From Acidimicrobiia bacterium (GTDB lineage: Bacteria > Actinomycetota > Acidimicrobiia > Acidimicrobiales > Bin134): a stretch of 58,867 bases of DNA. The position numbers and the translations under genes were made by a program. Under the pieces are notes generated by a model, which saw only the letters and a program-made list of their open reading frames with translations, ran no database searches and was not told the origin of the DNA. Below are positions 49,573 to 58,372 of the stretch, one piece after another. How positions within the stretch are numbered: the first letter of the stretch is position 1; each line of letters opens with the position of its first letter. The stretch lies in NCBI GenBank assembly GCA_022825005.1, contig JAJDYU010000066.1, positions 1-58,867 on the forward strand. Direction: 5' to 3'.

Positions 49573-50717
49573 TCCGCCCCGCAGCGCTGGTGCTCAGCGA
49601 CGGCGAGGTGTTCGAAGGCGAGGCCATTGGCGCTGAACCTCCCGACGGCATCACCTCTGGCGAGGTGGTGTTCAACACGGTGCTGACCGGCTATCAAGAG
49701 GTGATAACCGATCCGTCCTACGCCGGGCAGATCATCACCTTCACCTACCCCCACATCGGCAACTACGGCGTCGCGCCGGCTGATCACGAGAGCCGCCGAC
49801 CCTTCTGCCGGGGCGTGATCGTGCGGGACATGGCCCGTCGCCGCTCCAACTGGCGCTCCACCGGCGACTTGGAGGCCTTCTTGGTCAACCAGGGCATCGC
49901 CGGTCTCGCCGGGGTGGACACCCGGCGGCTCACCACCCACATCCGCGACGCCGGTGCCATGCCCGGTGCCTTCGGTACTGCTTCAGAGTCCGACCTGCGG
50001 GCCGCCGCCGCGGCCGAGCCCGGCACCGACGGAATCGACTTGGTGGCCACCGTCACCCGCTCGGAGTCCGAGCACTTCACCAGCACGAGGGACGGCGGAA
50101 AGCCCCCCCACCGAGTGGTAGCCCTGGATTTTGGGCTCAAGGCCACCATCGTCCGCCACCTGCGGACCATCGCCCACGTTGAGGTGGTACCCGCCAGCAC
50201 GTCTGCGGCCGACATCTTGGCCCGACAGCCCGACGGGGTGTTCTTGTCCAACGGACCCGGCGATCCGGAGGCGGTGGCCGGAGCGGTCGGAACTATCTCA
50301 GGACTGCTGGGCGAGGTGCCGATCTTCGGCATCTGCCTGGGTCACCAGCTTCTGGCCGCGGCACTGGGCGGGGAGACTTTCAAGCTGCCATTCGGCCACC
50401 ACGGCGGCAACCACCCGGTGCGAAACCTGTCCACCGGAGCAGTGGAGATCACCAGCCAGAACCACAACTTCTGTGTGGCCGACAGCTCCATACCCGGCGC
50501 CGACATCACCCACATCAACCTCAACGACCACACCGTGGAAGGTCTGCGGTGCCGAGACATGCCCGCATTCAGCGTGCAGTACCACCCTGAGGCCGGTCCC
50601 GGCCCCCACGATTCCCGCTATCTGTTCGCCCAATTCGACGAGCTCATGGACGGCGTCCACACAACTGTGGCCGGCCCGACCCAGGGCCAGCTGCTCGGAG
50701 GGGCGACTCATGCCTAA
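49569..50717 (+). CDS. carA: Carbamoyl-phosphate synthase, small (glutaminase) subunit
   Basis: A 382-residue subunit releasing ammonia from glutamine for CarB. GTG start directly followed by [18 protein letters not shown]-terminal [34 protein letters not shown], and the glutaminase triad in [17 protein letters not shown] (Cys) and [14 protein letters not shown] (His, Glu). The 3' end overlaps the carB start by 8 nt. Confidence 0.96.
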   Translation: MIRPAALVLSDGEVFEGEAIGAEPPDGITSGEVVFNTVLTGYQEVITDPSYAGQIITFTYPHIGNYGVAPADHESRRPFCRGVIVRDMARRRSNWRSTGDLEAFLVNQGIAGLAGVDTRRLTTHIRDAGAMPGAFGTASESDLRAAAAAEPGTDGIDLVATVTRSESEHFTSTRDGGKPPHRVVALDFGLKATIVRHLRTIAHVEVVPASTSAADILARQPDGVFLSNGPGDPEAVAGAVGTISGLLGEVPIFGICLGHQLLAAALGGETFKLPFGHHGGNHPVRNLSTGAVEITSQNHNFCVADSSIPGADITHINLNDHTVEGLRCRDMPAFSVQYHPEAGPGPHDSRYLFAQFDELMDGVHTTVAGPTQGQLLGGATHA

Positions 50718-53700
50718 GAGGACCGACATCGAGTCGATTCTTTTGATCGGGTCGGGGCCCATCGTGATCGGCCAGGCGTGCGAGTTCGACTACTCCGGCA
50801 CCCAGGCCTGCCGGGTGCTGCGCGACGAGGGGTATCGGGTAATCCTGGCCAATTCCAATCCGGCCACCATCATGACCGACCCCGAGTTCGCCGACGCCAC
50901 CTACGTGGAGCCTCTCAGCCTCGAGGTGCTCACCGGCATTATCCAGCGGGAGCAGCCCGACGTGCTGCTGCCCACCCTGGGGGGGCAGACCGCGCTGAAC
51001 CTGGCCATGGAGCTCATCGAGTCGGGGGTGGTGGACAAGTACGGGGTGGAGGTGATCGGCGCCGATCAGACCGCCATCTCCACGGCTGAGGACCGGGCCA
51101 AGTTCCGCCAGGCCATGATCGACATCGGCCTGCCCGTGCCCCCTTCGGCCACCGCCCACACCCTGGACGAGGCGGTGGAGGTCATGGAGCGCATCGGGCT
51201 TCCCGTGATCATCCGGCCGGCCTACATCCTGGGCGGCACCGGCACCGGCATCGCCCACACTCCCGAGCAGGGACGGGACATGGCCGCCCACGGCCTGGCG
51301 GCCAGCCCCATCAGCGAGATACTCATCGAGCAGTCGATCGCCGGATGGAAGGAGTACGAGCTGGAGGTGATGCGCGACCGGGCCGACAACTGCGTGGTGG
51401 TGTGCACCATCGAGAACCTCGATCCCATGGGCGTCCACACCGGTGACTCCATCACCGTGGCGCCGGCCCAGACCCTGTCCGATGTGGAGTACCAGGCGCT
51501 GCGCGACGCTGCCTTCGCCTGCATCCGCCGGGTCGGGGTGGAAACCGGCGGCTCCAACATCCAGTTTGCGGTGAACCCCGAAAACGGCGAGTTCGTGATC
51601 ATCGAGATGAACCCGAGGGTGTCGCGCTCATCGGCGCTGGCCTCCAAGGCCACCGGGTTTCCCATCGCCAAGATCGCCGCCCGCCTGGCGGTGGGCTACA
51701 CCCTCGACGAGATTCCCAATGACATAACCGAGAAGACCCCGGCCTGCTTCGAGCCGGTTATCGATTATGTGGTGACCAAGGTGCCCCGGTGGGCGTTCGA
51801 GAAGTTCTCCGGGGTGTCGGGGGTGCTGAACACCCAGATGCAGTCGGTGGGGGAGGTCATGTCTATCGCCCGCACCTTCACCGAGTCGCTGCAAAAGGGG
51901 CTGCGCTCGCTGGAACTGGGCCGCTACGGCCTCAACGCCGATCCGGCCGAGGCCGCCTACGACCCCCTCAGCGACGAGGAGCTTCTGGCCGCCGCCGCAG
52001 TGCCCACCCCCGAGAGGATCTTCCAACTCGAGGCCCTGCTGCGGAGGGGACGCACGGTGGCAGAGCTGTTCGAGGCCACCAAGGTGGATCCGTGGTTCTG
52101 CGACCAGATCCTCCAGATCACCGAGGAGCGGGCCGCGCTGACCGAGTGCGGCTTCGAGGCCATGACTCCCAGGGAGTGGAAGCGGGCCAAGCAGTTCGGG
52201 TTCTCCGATGCCCAGCTCGGCTATCTCTGGAATGTGCCCGCCGCCGAGGTTCGAAAGGCCCGCATCGCTGAGGGTGTGGAGGCGACGTTCAAAACGGTGG
52301 ACACTTGCTCGGCCGAGTTCGAAGCCGAGACCCCGTACCACTACTCCACCTATGAGGACGTGGGCGAGGTGGCCCCCTCCGATCGGGCCAAGGTGATCAT
52401 CCTGGGGTCGGGTCCGAACCGGATCGGCCAGGGAGTCGAGTTCGACTACTGCTGCGTCCATGCCTGCTTCGCGCTCTCGGAGGCCGGCTATGAGACCATC
52501 ATGGTCAACTGCAACCCAGAGACGGTGTCCACCGACTACGACACCAGCGATCGCCTGTATTTCGAGCCCCTCACCGAAGAGGACGTGCTCAACGTAATCG
52601 ACGCTGAACTCCGGTCGTCGCAGATCGCGGGCGGCCCCGGCATTGCCGGAATTGTCGTCTCGCTCGGCGGCCAGACCCCGCTGAAGCTGGCCGGCATGCT
52701 GCCCAATGGACTGGTGGTGGGCACGAGCCCCGAGAGCATCGACCTGGCCGAGGACCGGGAGCGCTGGAATGCCCTTTGCGCCCGCCTCGACATCCCCCAG
52801 CCGGCCGGAGGCACCGCAGCCACCACCGAGGAGGCTCTGGCGGTGGCCGACCGCATCGGCTACCCCGTGTTGGTTCGGCCCTCCTATGTGCTGGGGGGCC
52901 GGGCCATGGTGATCGTCTATACCGACGATGACCTGCGAGATGCCATGGCCGAGTTGGCCGCATCCGGCTCCTTGGGCCGGGAGGGAGGGCTGTCGGCTGA
53001 GCGGCCGGTGCTCATCGACCGCTTTTTGGAAGACGCCACCGAGGTGGACGTGGACGCCATCCGGGACATGTACGGAGAGGTGCTCATCGGCGGAGTGATG
53101 GAGCACGTGGAGGAGGCCGGGGTCCATTCCGGCGACAGCGCGTGCATGCTGCCACCGGTCCACCTCTCCGAGGCCACCGTGGCCCTGTTGGAGCGCCACG
53201 TGAAGGACATCGCCCGCGCGCTGGATGTGGTGGGGCTGATCAACGTGCAGTTCGCGGTCAAGCAATTCGGAATAGGGGCAGCCGACCAGGTGTTCGTGTT
53301 GGAGGCCAACCCCCGGGCGTCGCGCACGGTCCCGTTTGTGGCCAAGGCCACCGGCGTGCCCTTGGTGAAAGTGGCCACCCGGGTCATGATGGGCTCAAGC
53401 CTGGCCGATCTACGACAGGAGGGGCTGCTGGGACGCCGGGCCAACGGCGACCACATATCGGTCAAGGAAGCGGTGCTCCCGTTCAACAAGTTCCCCGAGG
53501 CCGACGCCATCCTCGGTCCGGAGATGAAGGCCACCGGCGAGGTGATGGGCATCGACTTGCGTCCGGGATTGGCCTTCGCCAAGAGCCAGATCGCCGCCGG
53601 CGCCCCGCTGCCCTCCAGCGGCACCGTGTTGATGTCGTTGGCCGACCGGGACAAAGCCGCCGGGGTGGAGATGGCCCGAGGCTTCACCGGGCTTGGCCTG

Positions 53701-54048
53701 GCCATAGCGGCCACTTCAGGCACCGCCGCTGCGCTGTCCGAAGCCAGTGTGCCGGTGGCCGAGGTGGTGGCCAAGGTCGGCGAGGAGGGCACCAACGTGG
53801 TGGAGCTGATCGACGACGGTCGGGTGCAGCTGGTGGTCAACACCCCGAGGGGCCGCGGATCGCGGGCCGATGGCGATCACATTCGCCGGGCGGCCAGTCG
53901 CAACCGGGTGCCCCTTTTGACCACCGCCTCGGCCGGGTTGGCCGCCGCCGACGGCATGGTCGACTGGGCCCGTCACCAACTGAGGGTTAGGACCCTCCAG
54001 GAATACCACCGCGGTGTGACCAGCGATCAGCTGGCTCTCGATCTGTGA
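50710..54048 (+). CDS. carB: Carbamoyl-phosphate synthase, large subunit
   Basis: A 1112-residue enzyme with two ATP-grasp halves. First half: [51 protein letters not shown], and [16 protein letters not shown]. The second half starts near 560 ([20 protein letters not shown]) with [15 protein letters not shown] and [16 protein letters not shown]. The last 140 residues are the MGS-like allosteric domain ([38 protein letters not shown]). ATG 50710 lies within the carA end. The stop opens a 5-codon relay frame to pyrD. Confidence 0.97.
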   Translation: MPKRTDIESILLIGSGPIVIGQACEFDYSGTQACRVLRDEGYRVILANSNPATIMTDPEFADATYVEPLSLEVLTGIIQREQPDVLLPTLGGQTALNLAMELIESGVVDKYGVEVIGADQTAISTAEDRAKFRQAMIDIGLPVPPSATAHTLDEAVEVMERIGLPVIIRPAYILGGTGTGIAHTPEQGRDMAAHGLAASPISEILIEQSIAGWKEYELEVMRDRADNCVVVCTIENLDPMGVHTGDSITVAPAQTLSDVEYQALRDAAFACIRRVGVETGGSNIQFAVNPENGEFVIIEMNPRVSRSSALASKATGFPIAKIAARLAVGYTLDEIPNDITEKTPACFEPVIDYVVTKVPRWAFEKFSGVSGVLNTQMQSVGEVMSIARTFTESLQKGLRSLELGRYGLNADPAEAAYDPLSDEELLAAAAVPTPERIFQLEALLRRGRTVAELFEATKVDPWFCDQILQITEERAALTECGFEAMTPREWKRAKQFGFSDAQLGYLWNVPAAEVRKARIAEGVEATFKTVDTCSAEFEAETPYHYSTYEDVGEVAPSDRAKVIILGSGPNRIGQGVEFDYCCVHACFALSEAGYETIMVNCNPETVSTDYDTSDRLYFEPLTEEDVLNVIDAELRSSQIAGGPGIAGIVVSLGGQTPLKLAGMLPNGLVVGTSPESIDLAEDRERWNALCARLDIPQPAGGTAATTEEALAVADRIGYPVLVRPSYVLGGRAMVIVYTDDDLRDAMAELAASGSLGREGGLSAERPVLIDRFLEDATEVDVDAIRDMYGEVLIGGVMEHVEEAGVHSGDSACMLPPVHLSEATVALLERHVKDIARALDVVGLINVQFAVKQFGIGAADQVFVLEANPRASRTVPFVAKATGVPLVKVATRVMMGSSLADLRQEGLLGRRANGDHISVKEAVLPFNKFPEADAILGPEMKATGEVMGIDLRPGLAFAKSQIAAGAPLPSSGTVLMSLADRDKAAGVEMARGFTGLGLAIAATSGTAAALSEASVPVAEVVAKVGEEGTNVVELIDDGRVQLVVNTPRGRGSRADGDHIRRAASRNRVPLLTTASAGLAAADGMVDWARHQLRVRTLQEYHRGVTSDQLALDL

Positions 54049-54062
54049 GCTCCGCTAGATGA
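54045..54062 (+). other. Relay mini-ORF between carB and pyrD
   Basis: The GTGA at the carB stop opens MSSAR, and its TGA overlaps the pyrD ATG (ATGA). There is no ribosome site before pyrD in this short gap. Confidence 0.5.
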
Positions 54063-55000
54063 GACGGGGCGAACCGAAGCCGGCGTTGGACACCGCCATC
54101 GGCTCGGTTCGGTTGCCCAATCCGGTGATGACCGCCTCGGGCACGGTGGGCCACGGAACCGAATTGGCCCACTATCTGGATTACCCCGCGCTGGGCGCGG
54201 TGGTGGTGAAATCGCTGGCTCCCTATGAGTGGCCGGGCAACCCCCCGCCCCGGGTCCACCCGGTTCCTGCGGGGATGATCAACAGCGTGGGCCTGCAAGG
54301 CCCGGGCCTGCCCCGGTGGCTGGCCGAGGAGCTGCCGGTGCTGGCCGAATCCGGCACCCGGGTGGTGGCGTCGATCTGGGGGCGCACCCTGGACGACTAC
54401 TCGGCCGCCGCCGATCTGCTGTCGGCGGCTGGCGGTCCGGCCATGGAGGCGGTGGTGGCCGTGGAGGTCAACGTCTCCTGTCCCAATCTGGAGGATCGGG
54501 GGCGCATGTTCTCCCACTCCGCGGCCATGACGCGGGCCGCGCTGGCGGCCACCGAAGCCTGTGGCCTTCCCCGCTGGGCCAAGCTCAGCGCCACCGGCGA
54601 CCTGGTGGAGATTGCCGGCGCCGCGGTGGAAGGCGGCGCCGAGGCTCTGACTCTGATCAACACTCTTCTGGGCATGGTTATCGACGTTGAAGACCGCAAG
54701 CCCCTGTTGGGCGCCGGTGGGGGAGGAGTGTCGGGGCGAGCCATCGGCCCGGTGGCGGTTAGATCGGTCTTCGACGTGTACGCCGCCCTTCCCGACGTGC
54801 CCATCATCGGGGTGGGAGGAATCGCCTCGGGTGCCGACGCGGTGGAGATGATCATGGCCGGCGCCCGAGCGGTGCAGGTGGGCACCGCCACGTTCGCCGA
54901 CCCCCGGGCTCCGGCCAAAGTCCTGCGGGAGCTCACCCGCTGGTGTGCCTCCCACGGCGTGAATCGACTGGACGAGCTGATTGGAGCAGCCCATGACTGA
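54059..55000 (+). CDS. pyrD: Dihydroorotate dehydrogenase, class 1B type
   Basis: A 313-residue FMN enzyme oxidising dihydroorotate. It aligns with PyrDB, not the membrane class 2 enzyme of mycobacteria: VMTASGTVGHGTELAHYLD, GNPPPRVHPVPAGMINSVGLQGPGL, EVNVSCPNLEDRG with the catalytic Cys, TLINTLLGMVIDVEDRKPLL, IIGVGGIASGADAVEMIMAGA. Class 1B normally needs PyrK (FAD, 2Fe-2S), which is not encoded next to it. ATG start coupled to carB through a mini-ORF. Overlaps pyrF by 8 nt. Confidence 0.94.
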   Translation: MRRGEPKPALDTAIGSVRLPNPVMTASGTVGHGTELAHYLDYPALGAVVVKSLAPYEWPGNPPPRVHPVPAGMINSVGLQGPGLPRWLAEELPVLAESGTRVVASIWGRTLDDYSAAADLLSAAGGPAMEAVVAVEVNVSCPNLEDRGRMFSHSAAMTRAALAATEACGLPRWAKLSATGDLVEIAGAAVEGGAEALTLINTLLGMVIDVEDRKPLLGAGGGGVSGRAIGPVAVRSVFDVYAALPDVPIIGVGGIASGADAVEMIMAGARAVQVGTATFADPRAPAKVLRELTRWCASHGVNRLDELIGAAHD

Positions 55001-55730
55001 CCCCGAACCCCGAAAACACGATCCCCGGTTGGCCATTGCCTTGGATAAGGATCATCTGGACCTGGCCTGTTTGATGGCCGACGCGGTTCGCCCCTGGATG
55101 GGAGTGGCCAAGGTCGGCTTCGAGCTGTTTGCCACCGCTGGTCCGACGGCCATCATGGCCATGACCGATCGGGGATTCGACGTGTTTGCCGACCTCAAGT
55201 TCCTCGACATCCCCAACACGGTGGAACGAGCGGCCGCGCAGGTGGGCCGAGCTGGTGCCCGCTGGTTGACCGTCCATGCCTGCGGCGGGGCCGAAGTGCT
55301 GAAGGCCGGGGTGGAGGGCTTGGCTGAGGGCAGCAACGCCACCGCCCAGATTCTGGGGGTAACGATTCTGACCAGTGAGAGCGACCGGTCGCGGGCCGTC
55401 CTGGAAGAGCGGGTGGGTCTGGCCCGCGATGCGGGCTGCGGCGGGGTCATCTGCTCGGCAGCCGATATCGGGGTGGTCAAAGATGTCGCTCCGGAGCTGG
55501 AGTGCGTGGTGCCTGGCATCCGGCTCCCCGACTCGAGCAACGACGATCAGGCCTCGGTGGCCACCCCCGGAGCGGCAATCGCCGCGGGTGCCTCCATATT
55601 GGTGATCGGCCGAACCGTGACCTCACCGGTCCAGGGGATGACCATCGACTCAGACCACTTGGCCCATGCGCTGGTGGATATGGCCGAACGGGCCCGACTG
55701 GTGGGCGCCAGCATCAGCCATCTCCCTTGA
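54993..55730 (+). CDS. pyrF: Orotidine 5'-phosphate decarboxylase (type 1)
   Basis: A 245-residue TIM-barrel enzyme making UMP. The catalytic motif is in FADLKFLDIPNTVERAA (Asp-x-Lys-x-x-Asp). LTVHACGGAEVLKAG, GVICSAADIGVVKDVAP, VPGIRLPDS and the phosphate site LVIGRTVTSP complete it. ATG 54993 has GGAG 6 nt upstream and lies inside the pyrD end. Mycobacteria use the longer type 2 enzyme, so this is a different subfamily at the same locus. pyrE and pyrH are not in the window. Confidence 0.95.
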   Translation: MTDPEPRKHDPRLAIALDKDHLDLACLMADAVRPWMGVAKVGFELFATAGPTAIMAMTDRGFDVFADLKFLDIPNTVERAAAQVGRAGARWLTVHACGGAEVLKAGVEGLAEGSNATAQILGVTILTSESDRSRAVLEERVGLARDAGCGGVICSAADIGVVKDVAPELECVVPGIRLPDSSNDDQASVATPGAAIAAGASILVIGRTVTSPVQGMTIDSDHLAHALVDMAERARLVGASISHLP

Positions 55731-55754
55731 GGGCGGCGAAATCCCCAATAAGAC

Positions 55755-55773
55755 TTGCAGTGCAAACTACAAT
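55755..55773 (+). promoter_or_regulatory. mihF promoter with palindrome
   Basis: TACAAT (55768-55773) lies 6 nt before the mihF ATG, fitting a leaderless start. Just upstream TTGCAGTGCAA (55755-55765) is a perfect 11-bp palindrome placed where a repressor could block the -10 region. Confidence 0.5.
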
Positions 55774-55779
55774 GGTGTA

Positions 55780-56097
55780 ATGGCAGGACCCCCACAACTG
55801 ACAGCAGAACAGCGCCAGGCAGCGTTGGCCAAGGCTGGCGAGGTGCGCCGCAAGCGCGCCGAAGTCAAGGCCAAGCTGAAGATGAGGTCAATTTCGCTTT
55901 CCGACCTGCTGGAACAAGCGGAAACAGACGAAGTGGTCGCCGGCACCAAGGTGCTTGCCGTCCTGGAATCCCTTCCAGGTATGGGCAAGGTCCGGGCCCG
56001 CAGGATGATGGACGAGATCGGCATTGCCGACAGTCGGCGCATCCGCGGGTTAGGCGATCAGCAACGGGCCTCGTTGCTGGCGCGCTGCGGCAACTAG
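55780..56097 (+). CDS. mihF: Mycobacterial-type integration host factor
   Basis: A 105-residue nucleoid-associated DNA-bending protein of the actinobacterial mIHF/sIHF family, unrelated to HU-like IHF. A basic N-terminal helix (LTAEQRQAALAKAGEVRRKRAEVK) leads into a helix-two-turn-helix with LESLPGMGKVRARRMMDEIG, then SRRIRGLGDQQRASLL. ATG 55780 is preceded by a leaderless-type promoter. Upstream in-frame residues overlap pyrF without homology. The mihF-gmk-rpoZ-coaBC-metK order equals Rv1388-Rv1392. Confidence 0.94.
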   Translation: MAGPPQLTAEQRQAALAKAGEVRRKRAEVKAKLKMRSISLSDLLEQAETDEVVAGTKVLAVLESLPGMGKVRARRMMDEIGIADSRRIRGLGDQQRASLLARCGN

Positions 56098-56114
56098 ATC
56101 AGCCTCTGATAATT

Positions 56115-56660
56115 GTGCTTTCCGGCCCCGGCGGGGTCGGCAAAGGGACGATCGCGGCTGCTTTGGTGGCTGTGGATCCCAAACTGTGGCTTAGCCGCTC
56201 ATGGACGACGCGCGTGCGCCGTTCAGGCGAGCCGGAAACCGCCTATGTGTTTGCCGATGAGGCCGAGTTTCGGGCCAAGATTGCCTCCGGAGGATTCGTG
56301 GAGTGGGCGGAGATCGCCGGAAATCTCTACGGAACGCCCCAGCCCGATCCACCCGCGGGCTGTGACGTGCTGTTGGAGATCGACGTCCAGGGCGCGGCCC
56401 AAGTGCGGGAGAGCCACCCCGAAGCCCTGTGTATCTTCGTGGAGGCACCCTCAGCCGCCGAGCAGGAATCCCGCCTGCGGGGCCGGGGCGACTCCGAGAG
56501 CCACATCGCCAAGCGCCTGGCTCTGGCCGACTCCGAGCGAATCCAAGCCTATGAGCTCAACGCCATCCACGTTGTCAACGACAGCCTCGCTGAGGCGGTG
56601 GCCGCAATCGGCGCGCTGATCGAAGAAGCCCGCTTGCAACCATCTGACAATGCCGATTGA
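56115..56660 (+). CDS. gmk: Guanylate kinase, unclear start codon
   Basis: About 181 residues, phosphorylating GMP to GDP. P-loop LSGPGGVGKGT, GMP-binding SRSWTTRVRRSGEPE, FVEWAEIAGNLYGTP, LLEIDVQGAAQV, and lid RLRGRGDSESHIAKRLA. The start is a puzzle. The only standard start near the fold is GTG 56115, which cuts off most of beta-strand 1 (LIIVLSG). In-frame CTG 56106 or ATT 56112 would keep the strand. No ATG/GTG/TTG lies further upstream within reach and no ribosome site is visible. The gene is 17 nt after the mihF stop. Confidence 0.9.
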   Translation: MLSGPGGVGKGTIAAALVAVDPKLWLSRSWTTRVRRSGEPETAYVFADEAEFRAKIASGGFVEWAEIAGNLYGTPQPDPPAGCDVLLEIDVQGAAQVRESHPEALCIFVEAPSAAEQESRLRGRGDSESHIAKRLALADSERIQAYELNAIHVVNDSLAEAVAAIGALIEEARLQPSDNAD

Positions 56661-56755
56661 GTCAGCCTGTCCTGATAACATTGTCGTGCTCTCCCCAGAC
56701 TCTTGGGAAGAAGGCTGCACGCAGTAGATGGGCTCGCTAGAAAAGGGCTGCACAG

Positions 56756-57136
56756 ATGTCTGAACAGCACGAAACCATGATGTATCCGACCATTGAGGAG
56801 CTCTTGGGCCGCACCGACTCCAAGTTTCGCCTGGTGACACTGGGAGCGCTGCGGGCCTGTCAGATCAACTCCTATTTCGGCCAGTTGGGCGAGGGTCTGG
56901 GCGCCATGGTCCCGCCCCAGGTGCTGACCATGTCTCGCAAGCCCCTGTCCATCGCCTTCGAGGAGATTGCGTCCGACAAAATCATCGCCACCGATCCTCC
57001 AGAAGTCACCGAAGAGGAGGCTTTGGCCGACTCTATGATCCCCACCGGCGAAGCCAATCTCGAGCAGGCCGATCTGGTGCAGGCCGATCCGGACGACGCT
57101 GATGCAGACGGGGCCGATCTGGACTCAGCGTCCTGA
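56756..57136 (+). CDS. rpoZ: RNA polymerase omega subunit
   Basis: A 126-residue subunit aiding RNA polymerase assembly. The omega fold spans about 8-72 (MMYPTIEELLGRTDSKFRLVTLGALRACQIN, then KPLSIAFEEIASDKI). The last 50 residues are an acidic tail (EEEALADS, DPDDADADGADLDSAS), longer than in most relatives. ATG 56756 has AAAAGGGC about 9 nt upstream. Followed 7 nt later by coaBC. Confidence 0.92.
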   Translation: MSEQHETMMYPTIEELLGRTDSKFRLVTLGALRACQINSYFGQLGEGLGAMVPPQVLTMSRKPLSIAFEEIASDKIIATDPPEVTEEEALADSMIPTGEANLEQADLVQADPDDADADGADLDSAS

Positions 57137-57143
57137 CAAACCC

Positions 57144-58364
57144 ATGAATTCGCTGGCCGGCAAGCGAATCGTGCTCGGCGTCAGCGGGGGGATCGCGGCG
57201 TACAAGGCGGTTGAGGTCTGCCGTCGGTTAATGGACGCCGGTGCCTACGTCATTCCGGTCTTGACCAAAGGCGCCACCCGGTTCGTGGGCCGCGCCACCT
57301 TCGACGCGCTGGCCTCCGAGCGCACCCAGATGGGCCTCTTCGACGAGGACGACCCCATTCCCCACACCACATTGGGCCAGACAGCCGACTGCGTTGTCGT
57401 CGCCCCGGCTACCGCCCGGGTTATCGGCGCCTATGCCGCAGGCATCAGCTCCGACCTTTTGACCGCCACGCTCATCGCCACCCGGGCCCCCGTGGTTGTC
57501 TGCCCGGCCATGCACACCGAGATGTGGGAGCACCCGGCGGTGGCCGACAACATCGCCACCCTGGTCGAAAGAAGGGTGCACATTGTGGGGCCGGAATCGG
57601 GGCGCCTGGCGGGAGGCGACGAGGGTGCTGGAAGGCTCAGTTCGCCGGACGACATCGTGGCCGGCGTTACCCGGGTGCTCGGTGCCGGCAGCGGTCTCCG
57701 AGACATGGCCGGCCTGTCGGTGGTGGTCACCGCAGGAGGCACTAGGGAGCCCATCGATCCCGTGCGCTATATCGGCAACCATTCCTCGGGCAAACAGGGC
57801 TATGCCTTTGCCGAGGAAGCCGCCGGTCGGGGGGCCGAGGTGACCATCGTCTCCACCGTGGACCGCCCTGGGCCTTCGGGCGCAACGGTGGTGAGGGTCG
57901 ACACCGCCGAGGAGATGGCCGCGGCCACCACGGCGGCGGCGGCAGACGCCGAAGTGGTGATCATGGCGGCGGCGGTGGCCGATTTCCGCCCGATCGACCC
58001 GGCCGGAGTGAAGCTCAAAAAGCGCGATGGGGTTCCGGCCATCGAACTGGAGCCCACCCCAGACATCCTGGCCGCACTGGGGGCGTCCAAGCCCGAGGGC
58101 CAGGTCTTGATCGGATTTGCCGCCGAGACCTGCGATGTAGCCGACAATGCGGCGGCAAAGCTGAACGGCAAGGGTGCCGACTACATCGTGGCCAATGATG
58201 TGACGGCCGAAAACGCCGGTTTTGCGCACGACACCAACGAGGTGCTGGTGCTAGCTTCCGATGGCCGGGCCCACTCGATTGGACTGCGCTCCAAGCGCCA
58301 GGTGGCCCAAGCCGTTCTCGACCTCGTGGTAGCCGACCGCGACGGTCGAGCCGACGTCCGCTAG
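57144..58364 (+). CDS. coaBC: Phosphopantothenoylcysteine synthetase/decarboxylase (CoaBC)
   Basis: A 406-residue bifunctional coenzyme A enzyme. The N-terminal flavoprotein decarboxylase (about 1-185) has [18 protein letters not shown], the catalytic His in [20 protein letters not shown], and CPAMHTEMW, the actinobacterial form of the PxMNxxMW motif. The C-terminal synthetase (about 190-400) has [19 protein letters not shown] and [24 protein letters not shown] and [23 protein letters not shown] 57144 is 7 nt after the rpoZ stop. Confidence 0.95.
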   Translation: MNSLAGKRIVLGVSGGIAAYKAVEVCRRLMDAGAYVIPVLTKGATRFVGRATFDALASERTQMGLFDEDDPIPHTTLGQTADCVVVAPATARVIGAYAAGISSDLLTATLIATRAPVVVCPAMHTEMWEHPAVADNIATLVERRVHIVGPESGRLAGGDEGAGRLSSPDDIVAGVTRVLGAGSGLRDMAGLSVVVTAGGTREPIDPVRYIGNHSSGKQGYAFAEEAAGRGAEVTIVSTVDRPGPSGATVVRVDTAEEMAAATTAAAADAEVVIMAAAVADFRPIDPAGVKLKKRDGVPAIELEPTPDILAALGASKPEGQVLIGFAAETCDVADNAAAKLNGKGADYIVANDVTAENAGFAHDTNEVLVLASDGRAHSIGLRSKRQVAQAVLDLVVADRDGRADVR

Positions 58365-58372
58365 GAGAATCA

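Noticed and set aside
55727..55780. Relay-type frame from the pyrF stop (TTGA) to the mihF start (TAATG)
   Set aside because: It begins with TTG, is longer (17 codons) and crosses a clear mihF promoter, so coupling is unlikely.
55755..56660. Fusion of mihF with gmk, or a frameshift between them
   Set aside because: mihF closes with its own conserved C-terminus and TAG, and gmk is in a different frame that is open through mihF by chance. Both proteins look complete.
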